Both the position numbers and the translations under genes were made by a program. The notes beneath the pieces are model-generated. The model worked only from the letters and a program-made list of their open reading frames with translations. It searched no databases and was not told where the DNA came from. Below, piece by piece: positions 10,486-28,821 of a DNA stretch of 64,000 bases; the stretch's first letter is position 1; every line of letters starts with the position of its first letter. Location: positions 17,457,628-17,521,627 of the forward strand of contig OX463783.1 of NCBI GenBank assembly GCA_949825025.1, given 5' to 3'. Source of the DNA: Siphlonurus alternatus (taxonomy: Eukaryota; Arthropoda; Insecta; Ephemeroptera; Siphlonuridae).

Positions 10486-13018
10486 ACAGTATGATTTTAA
10501 GAGTGATCAGAGAACTAAAAAAATCTGAAAAAACTTGACAACTATGCAAATACAAAACTCGTGGCCCTCTATTCAAATGCACAATACAAAATTACTGGTT
10601 GTCCATAATGAATTTCAACATATACATAATGATATTTATGTATACTATGTATATTCATATTATGTATGCTGGAAAAGATAATTTCATTAAATTAACTTAA
10701 TTTTATATTAATTTAAATGAACACCAGCTTAATTTATGAACTAGCTTGCAAGATGATTTTTTACTACTTATGATTTTTTTCTCTGCTCAAGCTTTAAGAA
10801 TCCATTGAGGTGTAAACGCAAATTTTGTGATCCATAAAATATAATATTGAATTACATGCAGTGAAAAAGAAAAAATTTACGCCAATAGCAAAGTTCTTGA
10901 GGTTTACCTTACCCCCCTCCTCCCTTCTAACCTTTAACATTTAAAGATATTGTATAATGGTAGAAATTAATAAACAAATAAAAAAATAATATTATTTAAA
11001 TTAAAGTATAGAAAGTTAGAGATGATTTAAATGTTTTATTTTTTTGCTAATTTTTAAAATAAACACAATACACACTACATTATATAAGGTGTAACATATG
11101 CAAAACACGTAAGAAAAGTAGAAAATAAGTTTTTCAACTAAAACAGAAGCATATTATGAGTCGTACATTACAAAATGGGAGTAATGTTATAAGAGAAGGT
11201 AAAGCTAGTTTAATCTTTAGGGACTAGAGAGTCATAGTGAAATAGAGTCTAGAAGACCAAGCATATAGTATAACCTTATATATATAAGGACAGTTGGAAA
11301 TTGCATGTAAATTATGCAGTGCATGATGATGTTATATGTACTATAAGCTAAGGCTGACACTGCTGCTATACTACTATGCTGATGTTGTAAATGTATATAA
11401 TATTATACTCGTTGCTTGCATGCATAGAACCTAACCATAAACTTATATAATATCTTATGGTAAAAGTTACTTTTTAACTCTGTTATCAACGAATATCATC
11501 TTAAAAACTTTTACCTATTTTTTTTTCTCTCTTTCTCTTTTATAGAATATATAATATCCTTTACTTGTATGTTTGTATACATATTATGAAATATTTATTT
11601 CAAAAAAATATACTCATTTTGTTTTTAAAAGATAAAACTCTTAGAGCTGAAATTTTCTATAAGAAGTTTACTTGAAGAAAGTTCGAGTACATAGAAAGTA
11701 AAATACAGGAAGACATTCGCAAAGTGATATTTTTTATTTGTAACCTTTATAAAAAGTTCGAAAAATAAATTAAAATCAACTGCTAGATTATAATATAAAT
11801 AATATAAGAAAAAAAAATTTAATTAAAAAGAACTATTTAACTTTTAAGAAATTTTGAGTTGGCAATAAAAACAGAATTATTATACATTTTATTATTGTAA
11901 GAATAGTCATAAATTTATTAACAAAATATAAATTTAAATGTTAAGAAATTGAAAAACTAGTAAAAATAATAATTAGCTGTGTTTGAATTTTCTTGTATTT
12001 AAAACACACAGTCATATTTTTTAAAATATTTTTATTATGGAATGAATCCAATTAACAGATCCAACATGCAACAATGCCATGCAATTAACATTTCATTGCA
12101 AGAAGAATTGACTATCAGTTTTGTAAGATTTAAAAGTACGATTTTTATTTTGATCCAATTCATTTAAAAAACCAATAGATTTTGTTAGTTTGTTAATTTG
12201 TGTATCCATATAATACAAAATATATATAATATAGAACAAAATGCATGGTATAAACTATACACATATTTAATATCATTATATTATATATTTTTAATTGAAA
12301 ATCAAATTGTTAATATATTTACACTTGAAAAACAAAACAATTTAATATATATATGTGTTTACTTAATATTACCACAATCTCATGTTTTGTTGTTCGTCTG
12401 ACACGTAAAATTTACCTTGAGCCTAATTGCCCAATAATACAAACATTTTGATTGGAGTGAGTTTTCTAGGTTACTGAAAATATACACACTGTTATGTCAG
12501 ACGATCACTGATCTCTTAATTATGATGGATTATGTTTTCCTTAACGTAAATTTCAAGACATGGTGCTTAAATAATTAAAAGACATCAAAATCTATGTTAT
12601 ATCTTAAGTTAAGATTTTTTTTTATAAATAAGAACATAATTATAACATAATTCTATGTATTTATATATAAGAAACGTATAATTATAAATTGTTAAATAAA
12701 TTTTCTACATGCTGTAGAAAATTTATACATCTCCTTTGACCTCATTTTAACATTCAATTCTCTTATAATAATAAATGACATTTTAATTTGTTCTTTTTAA
12801 GTATAGTATGAATAAAAATATAATCAACAGAAATAAATCTATATTTCTTGTACGTAAAGTACATATTATAAATGAATTTTAAAATATAAAAAGTTTTTTT
12901 ATCTTTAATAATATCAAATTTCTTTTAGATTTTGTGAATGTATTTTTTTAATGTTTTTATTTTTAAGTTATAAATTCTTTTTAAAAACCATAATGGTTTT
13001 TATTTGATAACAATAACA
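10486..13018. other. Gene-free A+T-rich sequence
   Basis: No coding region is supported. The only structure I noted is the perfect hairpin at 12696-12726. Confidence 0.5.
12696..12726. repeat. Perfect 14-bp hairpin
   Basis: ATAAATTTTCTACA, loop TGC, then the exact complement. No T run follows, and it is not next to a gene. Confidence 0.8.
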
Positions 13019-13187
13019 CATAATATTAATGAAAATTATGTTTTCTTTATGTTATTTGTACATTAAATGAGGTTTTATGTATGAATAGATTAATATTAAG
13101 TTTATGTGTTTCTTTTTTTTTTAGGGTGAAAATGTTTTTGTGACGCAGTTATAAGGGCTGAAAATGAAAATACATAACAAAAAGAAG
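13019..13187 (+). repeat. Direct duplication Z, first copy
   Basis: About 170 bp (from CATAATATTAATGAAAATTA to AACAAAAAGAAG) that recurs nearly unchanged at 14144-14316, with a few small indels. This indicates a recent local duplication. The interval between the copies holds element N copy 2. Confidence 0.85.
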
Positions 13188-13507
13188 AGAATGAGGGTTG
13201 TTTCATCCCTTATATTATGTTTTATATATTATAACACCTTTATAACAAAGCTTTAAAAAGTTAATCTTGTTATTTTACCTTCTGATGTTAAAATTATATC
13301 AATAAAAGTTATACGTTGAAAGTAATAATATAAAATTTTATATGAGTGTCTATATTATGTAATGTATGATGTGCAGTCGTCAACATAGAATATTTTTTTC
13401 ATCAATAGATGGCAAAAGCGTCGCTGTATTTTACATAATTATATTTTTGACAGCTATTATAGAGGGAAATTTTCAAGAAAAAAAAATCAGAAATAGAAGC
13501 TAAAGAA

Positions 13508-13594
13508 GTTAAGGATTATTGCCACTAGTGTAATTATTTTCTTGTGGTAAAAAAAGATCAGAACATAGAGAAAAAAATAACTATTCACTTTCTG

Positions 13595-13633
<39 letters not shown>

Positions 13634-13875
13634 TTATTCAGTCCAGTTTGAGATATTAATTAGTTTTTTTAGTTGAAAAAAATGCTGATTTGACTAATGG
13701 CCGCCAGATTTCTAATGATATTCTCAATATTCGTATCCTGTATATCTCAAAAACTAGACATTCTAGACTAGGCTTAATTTTTTTTTTCTGAATATTTATG
13801 TTGTAATGTAAGAAAGGTTTACTATAATTTTTAGAGTGATTCACCATCTCCTAAGACTGGTGACAATAATCCTTG
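13508..13875. mobile_element. Element N copy 2
   Basis: Ends GTTAAGGATTATTGCCACTA and, in complement, GCAAGGATTATTGTCACCAG. It carries a run of 28 or so A's in the middle. It is the uninterrupted counterpart of 8581-9282. The short open frame on its minus strand is not recognisable as a transposase. Confidence 0.7.
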
Positions 13876-14143
13876 CTATCGAAAGTAGCTAGAAGTACTA
13901 GGTTTTTGAACTTTATAGTTAAGTTTTTGAACCTGAAACTGCAGGGAGATTTATATTTAAGGTATTTCAACCTCTCTACAAAGTTTTAGAGTTTTCATAG
14001 TTCATATTTCAACCAAAATCCTTCCACTTACGATCTTTCATTTATTGAACTATATCTAATATTAATATAGTTTATTAAGATTCTTCATTCCTCTTTGCAG
14101 TTCATTAATGTGATATGCAAAAAAGGTTAACCAACATTTGCAG

Positions 14144-14316
14144 CATAATATTAATGAAAATTATGTTTCCTTTATGTTATTTGTATACATTAAATGAGGG
14201 GTTTTATGTATGAATAGATTAATATTAAGTTCATGTGTTTCTTTTTTTAGGGTCATGAAAATGTTTTTGTGACGCAGTTATAAGGGCTGAAAATGAAAAT
14301 ACATAACAAAAAGAAG
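14144..14316 (+). repeat. Direct duplication Z, second copy
   Basis: Nearly identical to 13019-13187; differences include TTAGGGTCATGAAAATG against TTAGGGTGAAAATG. Neither copy has the TG...CA ends or primer-binding site expected of a small LTR element. Confidence 0.85.
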
Positions 14317-14331
14317 GGGCATTGTTATATA

Positions 14332-14362
14332 CACCGTATGCGTGTAAGTTACACGCATATGG
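14332..14362. repeat. Short hairpin
   Basis: ACCGTATGCGTGTAA followed directly by its near complement, TTACACGCATATGGT. It starts 16 bases after the second Z copy. Confidence 0.7.
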
Positions 14363-14450
14363 TTACCTCAATCTGCATGGTTTACCAATGTTGCTTAAAC
14401 TTCAGAGTAAAATAACATACAATATATATATGTAATATCAGAGAATATGA

Positions 14451-14616
14451 TTATATATTATAGATATTTTATATAATTTTTTTTAAAAAGTTATAATATA
14501 TATTAATATGATGACACTTTATCTAGACTTGAGTGTAATTAAAATAGAAAATTCAACATCAATAATACTTATAAATTTTTAAAAATTTTCTATATAAAAT
14601 ATCTATAATATATTAA
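14451..14616. repeat. Inverted repeat around A+T-rich core
   Basis: TATATATTATAGATATTTTA at the left returns as its complement at about 14597-14616. Probably the ends of a small degraded element. Confidence 0.5.
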
Positions 14617-15867
14617 AATACTAGAACATAACATATTTTATTATTGCAATTTTATTAAATTTTAGATGCAAGTTATGTGACCTTTAAAATTTATGATATT
14701 ACAAAATTTAAATACAATAAAATTGAAAATATATTATATTAAATTTTGCTGCAGGGGAACTTGTTACGTTCTTTTAAATCCCCTTTAGGGCTAAGCAACT
14801 TGATCAGCTTGAAAATGGACAAAGTTATTATATGGCAAAGATAAATTTATATTTTGTTCAATATTAGTACTGTATCTACATTATGAATTATGAGTGACCA
14901 TAACATTTTTACATGTTAATTAATTATAAAAATTAGTACATTAGCTTCATCTTTCAATGGGTTCAACTTCTCGTTGTATAATTAGACAACTAAAATTTGC
15001 AAACTAGTTTGATTTTTCAATAGTTTTTAAGACATTCACAAATATGTTCATGTTTTTATATTTCTTTTAATAACTTTATATTAAATTAATTATGTAAAAC
15101 TTATGCAGACTAATTTTACGTTTTTTTTTTTAACAGTTTCATCTATACCTATTGTGGTTAGAGGTTTTAGAAAATAAGCAGTTCATTCAAAATTAGCTCT
15201 ACTATTAGAACCGAAAAGGTTTGCCCCTTTTCTTATGAAAGTTGTATGATATTTAGGCTCCCCTCTCCTCTAAATCCCTTTTAAATTCGATAGCAGATGT
15301 GGTTGTATAGAAGATGTTTTCAAATTCTTATATAGCTGAAAAAAATTCGATAATTTTACCCGGTGGGTTATAATTTTTCAAATGGAAATGCTTACAGCTT
15401 TATTTTATTTCAAATTAATAGTATTAAGATATTAAATTAAGTAATAATTTTATTATTTTCAAAGTTCATTAGAATTCAAGTAAAATAAAATGCAAATGTT
15501 TATATATTTTTGCAAGATTGTAGACACAATAATAAGAATACCATTAAAAAAAAAATACATCTCAATTTTGATACAATATGTAGAATATAATCATGTAATT
15601 TACATAAGGACTATAGTTGTATGCAAATTGAAGATAAAGTAAGCTTTATGACTAACAATTTATATTCTAAACAGCTGATAACACAAAATAGTATAAAAAA
15701 TCATGTCTTGTATCTTTGTGTATCACTATCAAAATAAGTATACACTCGTGTGCAAAGAAAACGCAACCCACTAAGAAAAATAAAGTTTGCATGAGTTTGA
15801 GGCTACATGCCCTTCAGTACTTTATGAAATTTAAGTATGAAAGCAAAGATTTTTTTAATTGGCTTAA

Positions 15868-16172
15868 GGATTGACCTCAGTTGATTGAGATCTTGGAATC
15901 GGCCTCCTTAAATGGTGCAGAATTTGCAGAGAATTTAGAACTCACCATCAATAGGTGGCATTTAAATTTTGAAGTGGATCGGTCTTATCAGTTTTGAGAA
16001 AACTGAGGTAGAAGTATAACATTGGCCTTATGGACGGAAACCGGAAATGGAGCTGTTGTGAGGAATCTGCTCAAATCATAAGCGATTAAGTTTTAGAGAG
16101 CATTCTCGAATTTTTAAAATTTATTTCATTCTATTCCGTCTGTTAGAAATTTCCTTTGACTCGCGTAGTATT
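15868..16172 (+). repeat. Dispersed repeat F, copy 1
   Basis: This 305-bp segment aligns with 16601-16907 in the same orientation. Conserved blocks include AACATTGGCCTTATGGACG, ACCGGAAATGG, CATAAGCGATTAAGTTTTAG and AAAATTTATTTCATTC. The copies are clearly diverged. I do not recognise the family and see no protein in it. Confidence 0.7.
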
Positions 16173-16523
16173 ATAACTTAGTTCAATCGTTCAGTAGTAA
16201 CTTAATAATAATCATACACCATATATGCTTCAAAAACTGCTATGAATAAAGTCGACATATATATCATATAAAAATAGAGAAGATATAACAGAACAATAAA
16301 TTATTCCATAGGAAAAAGAAAAAGACTCTTATAATTATATATTATGTTTGCTTTTCTATTAGAATTAAGTTTTATATTTTCAATGTTTAAATAGAATATG
16401 GCTGATTAGGTTAAAAGGGTCTTAATTGTACCTAAGCTTATATTGTAATATGTGTTTTTTTCTTAATAAAGTTTTTTTTTAATTCAATATATTAATGTAT
16501 TTAGTAGCCATTTCCCCTACATC

Positions 16524-16558
16524 AATGCTGAACAAATTGCCTAACTTTAAGGCGAGAT
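16524..16558 (+). repeat. Dispersed short motif (GCTGAACAA.TTGCCTAACTT)
   Basis: First of five occurrences of a short conserved motif; the others are near 27665, 28775 (plus) and 34190, 41120 (minus). It may be the eroded end of an element. Confidence 0.4.
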
Positions 16559-16600
16559 GATATGTTGTATAAGCTTGAATCTTGTTGTATAAATCATTAA

Positions 16601-16907
16601 GGATGAATCTCAGTAGATTGATATCTCGCAATCGTACCGCCTGAATGCAACAAAACTTGCAGGGGACTTAGAACTCTCTAATAGGTGGCATACAAATTTT
16701 GTAGCGAATCTATTTTGTGAAAACTGAGGTAGAAGTTTAACATTGGCCTTATGGACGAAAACCGGAAATGGGGCTGTTGTAAGAAAACTGCAAGACCGAA
16801 TTTGGTCAAACCATAAGCGATTAAGTTTTAGAACATTGTCGATTTTTTAAAATTTATTTCATTCGATTCGTTTGCAGGAAAATATTCTTTAACTCCAGCA
16901 GTAACTG
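16601..16907 (+). repeat. Dispersed repeat F, copy 2
   Basis: Second copy of the segment at 15868-16172, about 430 bp downstream. It carries a short extra stretch (CAAGACCGAATTTGGT) absent from copy 1. Confidence 0.7.
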
Positions 16908-17204
16908 AGATTAATCGCTAAATAAAATCGATCTCAGTCACCACTGGATTGTATCCAAGCCAGCCAAAGAACAACCCATCTGGGAGGTGATTAATGGCAT
17001 CCTCCGTAAAATAACAACCATCCTCACTGAGGTTTCCATGGTTCTCTCAGTCACAAATAGTCAATTTCTAGGATGAATTGCTATAGGGAATCCTAGTTAA
17101 ATTGGAAGTGATATAGAAAATTTCCAAGCAATGTTATGTTAGAATTACGAAAAATCAGGAAGTTTACATTAAATTACATTCAAGTTGCAGCTTGCAACTT
17201 GATA

Positions 17205-17336
17205 GGTGTGTTCGTAAACCTGATCTTATATATAATTTGTATAAGGTTTTTTACAATTTATTCCCTTATGCACTTGGACGTAAGATCCATTGTTGCATGT
17301 AAAAGTGTTCACTGGGCAGGGTAAATGAACAGACCT
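17205..17336. mobile_element. Foldback family G, degenerate copy 1
   Basis: GGTGTGTTCGTAAACCTGATC at the left and GGGCAGGGTAAATGAACAGACC at the right match the family G ends. TA flanks both sides. Confidence 0.6.
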
Positions 17337-18436
17337 ACTATTTTTTAAGTTAGAATTTAAAAAAAAAATGTAGATAAATTATAAACATATTTTAATTTAC
17401 ATTTTTGCATTTAAAATATTTTATTATAACATAGAAAAAAAAAATGTTAATAATAAATCAAATTTAATTTAGTACAATACTGCATATTATCAAAATATTT
17501 TTTTTTATATATGCAGAAACAACACAAATTTTGTATATTATGCATAGTATGTAGTATAAAATATATAGGGCAGTATGCGTGAAATGTATGCTAGTAGTAA
17601 CATTTTCTCTTTCTCCCCTACTTCTACAACGTATAAAAACAAGTTACCCCCCTAAGCAAAACTCTATAATACTCCCCTTGCTAGCAGTAAAATGCATTAG
17701 AGGGTTTGCTCAACGTTGCCGTCGCATGTCAATGTATATAGGGCATTGTTCCAATGGAATGTATGCCACTATAATCTAAAAACTTAATCTAAAACTTTAA
17801 AAAAATAAAGAAAAACTCACAAGGTAAAGATTATACTCTAAGTTTATATTATATATATTTTTATACAAATTGATTTTATAACACAGAAGTATAAAATAAA
17901 TAAAATATAACTATTTGAAATATATATGTAAAACAAGACAATTGAACTATTATTCTTATCGATATCCTTGGATATTATAACCTTTATCGTAAATTAATGT
18001 AAGTTGTCTAGTTTTACATCTAAATGGGTCTGGGGGTATTATTTATATTTTATATTTATGTTTAAATTATATTCATGAAAAACAGACATTTTTTGGTACG
18101 ACAAATAAACATATATATATTTACTTTTTTATTAAAATAAGTTAAATAATATCAAACATGCATAAAATATGCTTGTAAGAAATTTCCAAATAAGCATAAT
18201 ATCTGTTTTATTAATTTCCTCTTCTATAAAATAGTAATAATATAAAAAAGTAATAAGTGTTTTGTGCAATGTTATATGCATCCCAAAATCCATTGCATTT
18301 TCTGATTTTTTTGGGTTAAACTTGATTTAGTAAAAAAAAAGATATTAGGAAAAAGATATTGAGAAAGCAAATAGAGTTAGATTGATGTACAAAAGTGATG
18401 CGATTTTCATTTATCATAACATTACTTGTAATAATA
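17337..18436. other. Gene-free A+T-rich sequence
   Basis: No exon or RNA gene is supported here. Confidence 0.5.
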
Positions 18437-18555
18437 GGCCTGTTCGTAAACCCTGCTCGGTGTACACTTTCTGCACCCAATCGACCTTATGTACATGCGA
18501 CATAAGGTCGATTGGGTGTAGAAAGTGTACACCGAGCAGGGTTTACGAACAGGCC
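18437..18555. mobile_element. Foldback family G, intact copy 2 (perfect hairpin)
   Basis: GGCCTGTTCGTAAACCCTGC and its exact complement bound a 119-bp almost perfect palindrome, with TA on both sides (18435-18436 and 18556-18557). TA flanks suggest a mariner/Tc-type non-autonomous element. Other copies are at 17205, 28822 and 36241. Confidence 0.8.
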
Positions 18556-19064
18556 TAATAAGTTAAATTATAGTAAAATGTATATTAATAATTATTAGGA
18601 ATGTTTAGTACTGAAATTTAATACAGAAATCTAGAGTACAAGAGTTTAGGCTAAAATTTAATATACTCAATTATTGTTTGTGAATATTTTCTCTTACAAA
18701 TGTAGTCAAACTTGAAACATTAAGCAAAATTCAATTTCTAACAGTTAAGCTTTTAATTTTAATTTGTTCAACTCTTTCCTGTATTAAAATACTTAATTGA
18801 AACTTGTAGAGAAAAATATTTTTTGCTTTAATTAAATTAATTACTGTTTATAATATAAAGAAACATATTTGAAAAACATTATATAATATTAAATTTTAAT
18901 TTTCCAACAATATTCTATTTAAAATAAATATATTTTTTAAAAATATCAATATTATGCTAAAATTAAACTATAACTTTTTACATATACTATAAGAACTAGT
19001 ATGTTCTCTACATGTTCTTTAAAAAATATATGTTCTCTAAATATTAGTATATTATATAGAAAAC

Positions 19065-19440
<376 letters not shown>

Positions 19441-20030
19441 AATAAGCATTGAAAATAATATTTTTTTTTAAAATTTATATTATTACAAATTAAATTAATA
19501 TAAATAATATAAACTTAATTTATATATAAGAAATTATAAATAAAATATATTTTATTTCGTTTTTATCCATTGAATTTAATGCAATTTAGAATAAATATAT
19601 TGAAATTATGCTACTATTTCAGGTCAATTCTTTGATAAAAAAATCTATAAGGTAAAGAAAGAGCTTATATATAGAGATATTTAAATATTGACCAATGATT
19701 TAATAGAACTTTTCCTATAAGTTCTTAGTAAATGAATAGTCTTAAAAATAGAATAAATAATATGAAATGTAAGGTATTATAACTGTATTTAAATTTTATC
19801 ATTAAAAATATTACATATTACATAAAAATATTAATAATTATTTAATTATTATGATCTATAAGTTCAAAAACATTCTTTATAAAAACAATATACTCATAAT
19901 TATAGTTAGATAAAGAAATATTGTTTTAACAAAACAATAAACAAGATAATTTATATATTTAAAAAAAAACTTACAATAATTATTTTATATTTATAATAAT
20001 ATTAATGGAAATATATATAGACAGAGATTT

Positions 20031-20475
20031 TTGTTTAAAATATTATTTTCTTTGTCTGTATATCACGGAAAAGCGCCGGCGCTATATGGAAAATCGTCGC
20101 ATCTGCGCTCTAGCTATACGTTTGCTCCACCCTTTAATCGAGGGGATAGACGCTCTGGCAGGCGAAACTGTTTGAGAAGAGAAGAAGTAGAGGTCAATAC
20201 AGGAGGTGTATATAGTAATAGGTTCCATGTATTTTTAAAAACAAGGAATATATAAAATTTTGTTTGTTATAAAACAATTTTTTTTTAAACAAAAATCGTA
20301 TTAGTTAAATTGTCTTTTTATACACCTCCAAAACAAAAAAAAAGGAAAAAAATATATATAAAAAATCATGATTTTCCTAAGCTGAGAGTGGGAGAAAATC
20401 TTAAAAATAAAAATCAAAATGAGAAGATAATATAAAAAGAAAAAAAAAAGGGAAGATCATAAAATAACATCAAAA
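20031..20475 (+). promoter_or_regulatory. Candidate Rdl 5' untranslated region
   Basis: The sequence before the Rdl start codon has a CpG-bearing patch (AAAAGCGCCGGCGCTATATG and following bases), then A-rich sequence. A TAA in frame with the start codon lies at 20428-20430, so translation cannot begin further upstream in this frame. A short open frame at about 20031-20255 is more likely leader than protein. Confidence 0.45.
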
Positions 20476-20615
20476 ATGATTGAAGAAGGCCCACCAAATT
20501 TTAGAATGGCAAAACATCAACAAAGAAATTTATTATTGGGAAGAACATTAGCATTTTTAGTATTAGGTGTTACGTTTTTAGATCCAAGATCTACAAGATG
20601 GTTTGCAGAAGCTGC
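20476..20615 (+). CDS. Rdl: Rdl GABA-gated chloride channel, exon 1 (signal peptide)
   Basis: This is the first coding exon of a Cys-loop receptor subunit of the RDL type, which forms pentameric GABA-gated chloride channels in insect neurons and is the target of cyclodienes, fipronil and isoxazolines. It encodes 46 codons plus two bases: a short polar start, then the hydrophobic stretch LLLGRTLAFLVLGVTFL (about residues 19-35) typical of a signal peptide, then WFAEAA. The start is the first ATG after an in-frame stop; a second ATG lies ten codons later. The donor is GC followed by GTAAGT, phase 2, which fits exon 2 exactly and rebuilds ...[13 protein letters not shown]. Signal peptides diverge fast, so assignment rests on frame, hydrophobicity and position; Drosophila has [12 protein letters not shown] at this junction. 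The intron that follows is about 23 kb. Confidence 0.75.
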
Positions 20616-22087
20616 GTAAGTACAAATTTATTATAAATATTACACTGTTTTTTTGTTTTTATAGTATTTTTTGTTGAATTTTAGTTTCAAAATTGTCATA
20701 AACATATCAAAATCACATTTCAAAACTGTATTAATTGTTTTATTAAATATTTAAAGTGCATGTAATTAATAAAATCTGTTTTCAATTTAAAAGAATTAAA
20801 ATAATGTAATTTTGTGTGTGTTCAATGATAATTTGAGTACTAGCCTATGTAACAAAATAACATTGATTGTTATTTATGCATGATATTATTAATATATTAC
20901 ATAGAGTGGAAATATTGTTTATGTATTTTTGTGCCTTTTAAAAATTTTCAGGTATTATTTCAACCAAATATATTAAAAATTAAACATACGATGTCGTATA
21001 ATATCAATGACGTCATTGGTTAGAATGATGACTTCGACTATATAATACGGATTACTATAAGTAAGCTGTACTTGAATTTATTCATTGTTACTTAATATAA
21101 TATATTATAAATACAGCAAAGCAACAATGCTTATGAATATTAATTATAAATTATTACGAATATTATTAAGTGATATAAAATACAATAGGGTGCGGTCTTT
21201 TAATTGATATACTTTTATATATTTTATATGTTAATGCAAATATAGATTTTTAATATTAACATATCGATTTCATAAATTTTTAAGCAAACTGAAATATTAT
21301 CAATTTTGCGACATGCGGAGCTTGAGAAAATTGTACAAGGGTTACGCCCTGCCCAGCATATATGACGCTTATAGGCGTGAACACTTTGCGTTTTTGTTTC
21401 ATTCCGAAAAAACTTTTACGATTTATAAATAATTGCAAACCTAGGATATAATTTCAATAAATAGTTTTACTAAAATAAATAAATGATTTTTCTAATTTAC
21501 AAATTTTTTGTCATTAACAAGAAACTAAGCACCAATTTTAGCTTACAAATATGTACGCACTAATTTTTTTTTTATAAAAAATTAAGTTAATTATTTTGTA
21601 AATACTCAATACTTCAGAACAAACATGAAATTTAATATTTCTGTGGCATTGATCGTTCGGTAAATAACATAATTAGTTCTTAAAACAAGCAAGTAACAAA
21701 TCTTTTGAAACTTTTACATAACATACCGTCTGACAAATATTGATTTTATAATTTTATAAAAGTTCCTTGAAAAAATAAAAAAAAATAATCATGGATATAT
21801 TTTAGTATAAAATTATCTTTCGTACTTAATTCTTTCAAATCTTCATACTGCGCAGTCTAATTAACATTGCTAAACTTAGTTACGCATAATTTAATTAAAA
21901 GTAACTCATTTCAGCTAATATTACACATGTAATTTGTAACTTAAATAATTATATTTTAGAACTACTAAAGAAAAAACTTCATTTTTTGTTCGTATATTAA
22001 AATTAAATGGAAGAAGTTTAAAATTAGAAACTTAATGAATAATCAAAAGTAAATTTTGATACTTAAAATACTTACATACAGTGCATC
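20616..22087 (+). other. Rdl intron 1, first part
   Basis: Begins with a consensus GTAAGT donor. Apart from a TGACGTCA at 21008 I see only A+T-rich sequence. Confidence 0.5.
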
Positions 22088-22419
22088 TCAGCTCACAAAA
22101 TTTTTAGATGCTGAATTGGTTTCAGTACTTTATTTCAGTACAAAATTGCTCCAGTTTCGTCTTACATCCAGCACTTTTGACCTATACTTAATACTTTATC
22201 CAAGTACAAATTTGGTACTGAAAAAATAGAGTCAATTTTTTGTACTTTTTTTGACTCTCTTTTTTCAGTACCAAATTTGTACTTGGAATAAGTGTTTTAT
22301 AGGTAAAAAGTGCTGGATGTAAGACGAAACTGGAGAAATTTTGTACTGACTGGAGCAATTTTGTACTGACATAAAGTACTGAAACCAATTCAGCATCTAG
22401 AAATTTAGTGTGAGCTAGG
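22088..22419. mobile_element. Foldback MITE, family Q
   Basis: The left arm contains AGATGCTGAATTGGTTTCAG and GTGCTGGATG-type motifs, which return in complement on the right. Arms are about 160 bp. The right arm has a 22-bp tandem duplication around ACTGGAGCAATTTTGTACTG. No coding capacity. Confidence 0.8.
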
Positions 22420-22474
22420 ATAGTATGAAATTTACCACTGCCTGATTTGCTAGAAACTGATACAAAGATATATT

Positions 22475-22631
22475 GGGCGCGATTCAGGAAGCAGTTAGCC
22501 AGGCTTTAACCACGTTTAGCTTAACCACGTTTAAACTATACCTGTTTTACGTGTTAAATTAAATCACCTTGCTAAACGTGGTTAAGCTAAAAGTGGATAA
22601 AAACCTGGATAACTCTTTCGTGAATCGCCCG
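22475..22631. mobile_element. Foldback MITE, family L copy 1
   Basis: The ends GGGCGCGATTCAGGAAGC and GTGAATCGCCC, and inner arms AACCACGTTTAGCTTAACCA and complement, define the element. Related copies are at 37373, 63445 (degenerate) and 63759. Confidence 0.8.
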
Positions 22632-22981
22632 CATTTCGTACAATTTTAATTTGGTGGGAAGCAAAAAAAAAAAAAACACCTTCTAACTATTCTCAAAAAA
22701 TTCACCACGCCTTTATAGACTCACCCACAAATAGAGTAGGAGAAAAAGTTCATGGTCTCGTGAGGTATACATATCGAGAATGTCGGAATGTTATACTCCC
22801 TTGCTTTAGTTAAGAAGGGCAAACAGTGTAGTAACACCAAACGATTTTATTCGCCACGCCTCCTTGTATCGTGTGACAAGGTCTCCATCGAGAGGTGTTG
22901 CGAGCTAGAAGTTTACAATATCGATCTATTTTTTTATATACCGAGTATTTTTTTAAGTGCCTCCATGTGTTTGATTTGACC

Positions 22982-23613
22982 CTGCAAAAGCAATAATTGA
23001 GGTAGCGACTCTAAAATTTAGCAAGGGGTAGCTGAAAAAAACAACTTGATGGGTGGTTTAATTTTTTTTTTTAATAATTACCCTTCGTTACGATGCTGAA
23101 AATTTAAAATCTATGTAGGGAAACCAATGTTGAAATCAAAATTGGAAATGTTTTGAATTACAAAAAAAAACTTCAACCACTAATTTGTAACCCTCTTTTG
23201 TGAGGAAATCTAAGTTAATTTAAAATATTTGCAATTTCTACCCTTAAAAACGTAACTGAAACTTTGATTAAAATTTTTAAAAAAAATTGGCTCAAAATTG
23301 GGAGGGTTGAAATTAAAAATCCTCACTTGTATATAACATATTATATAATATTACTATTAATTTACTGTAATTTTCATCACAAGGAGAGCTAAAGACAATT
23401 CATGCCATTTTTATAAAATTTTCAAATGTGATTTTAACATTTACGTTTCCCTAATCTATGTTGATTTTAAAATTTTAGTTTTACGCCCTGTAGTATCGTA
23501 AAAAAAAATAGTTTTTAAAATTTCTTTAAACCACCCTTCAACTCCTTCAAGTTGGCTCTTCAGCTACCCTGTGCTAAAATTTGGGATTGCTACCTCAATT
23601 ATTGTCCCTACAG
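22982..23613. mobile_element. Terminal-inverted-repeat element, family R
   Basis: About 630 bp. The left end has CAATAATTGAGGTAGC, then GGGTAGCTGAA and GGGTGGTTTAA; all three recur in order in the complement of the right end. The inner part is A+T-rich and non-coding. Confidence 0.75.

Positions 23614-28821
<5,208 letters not shown>

Noticed and set aside
13019..14316. Small LTR (TRIM) element
   Set aside because: The direct repeats lack TG...CA ends, and I found no primer-binding site, polypurine tract or target duplication.
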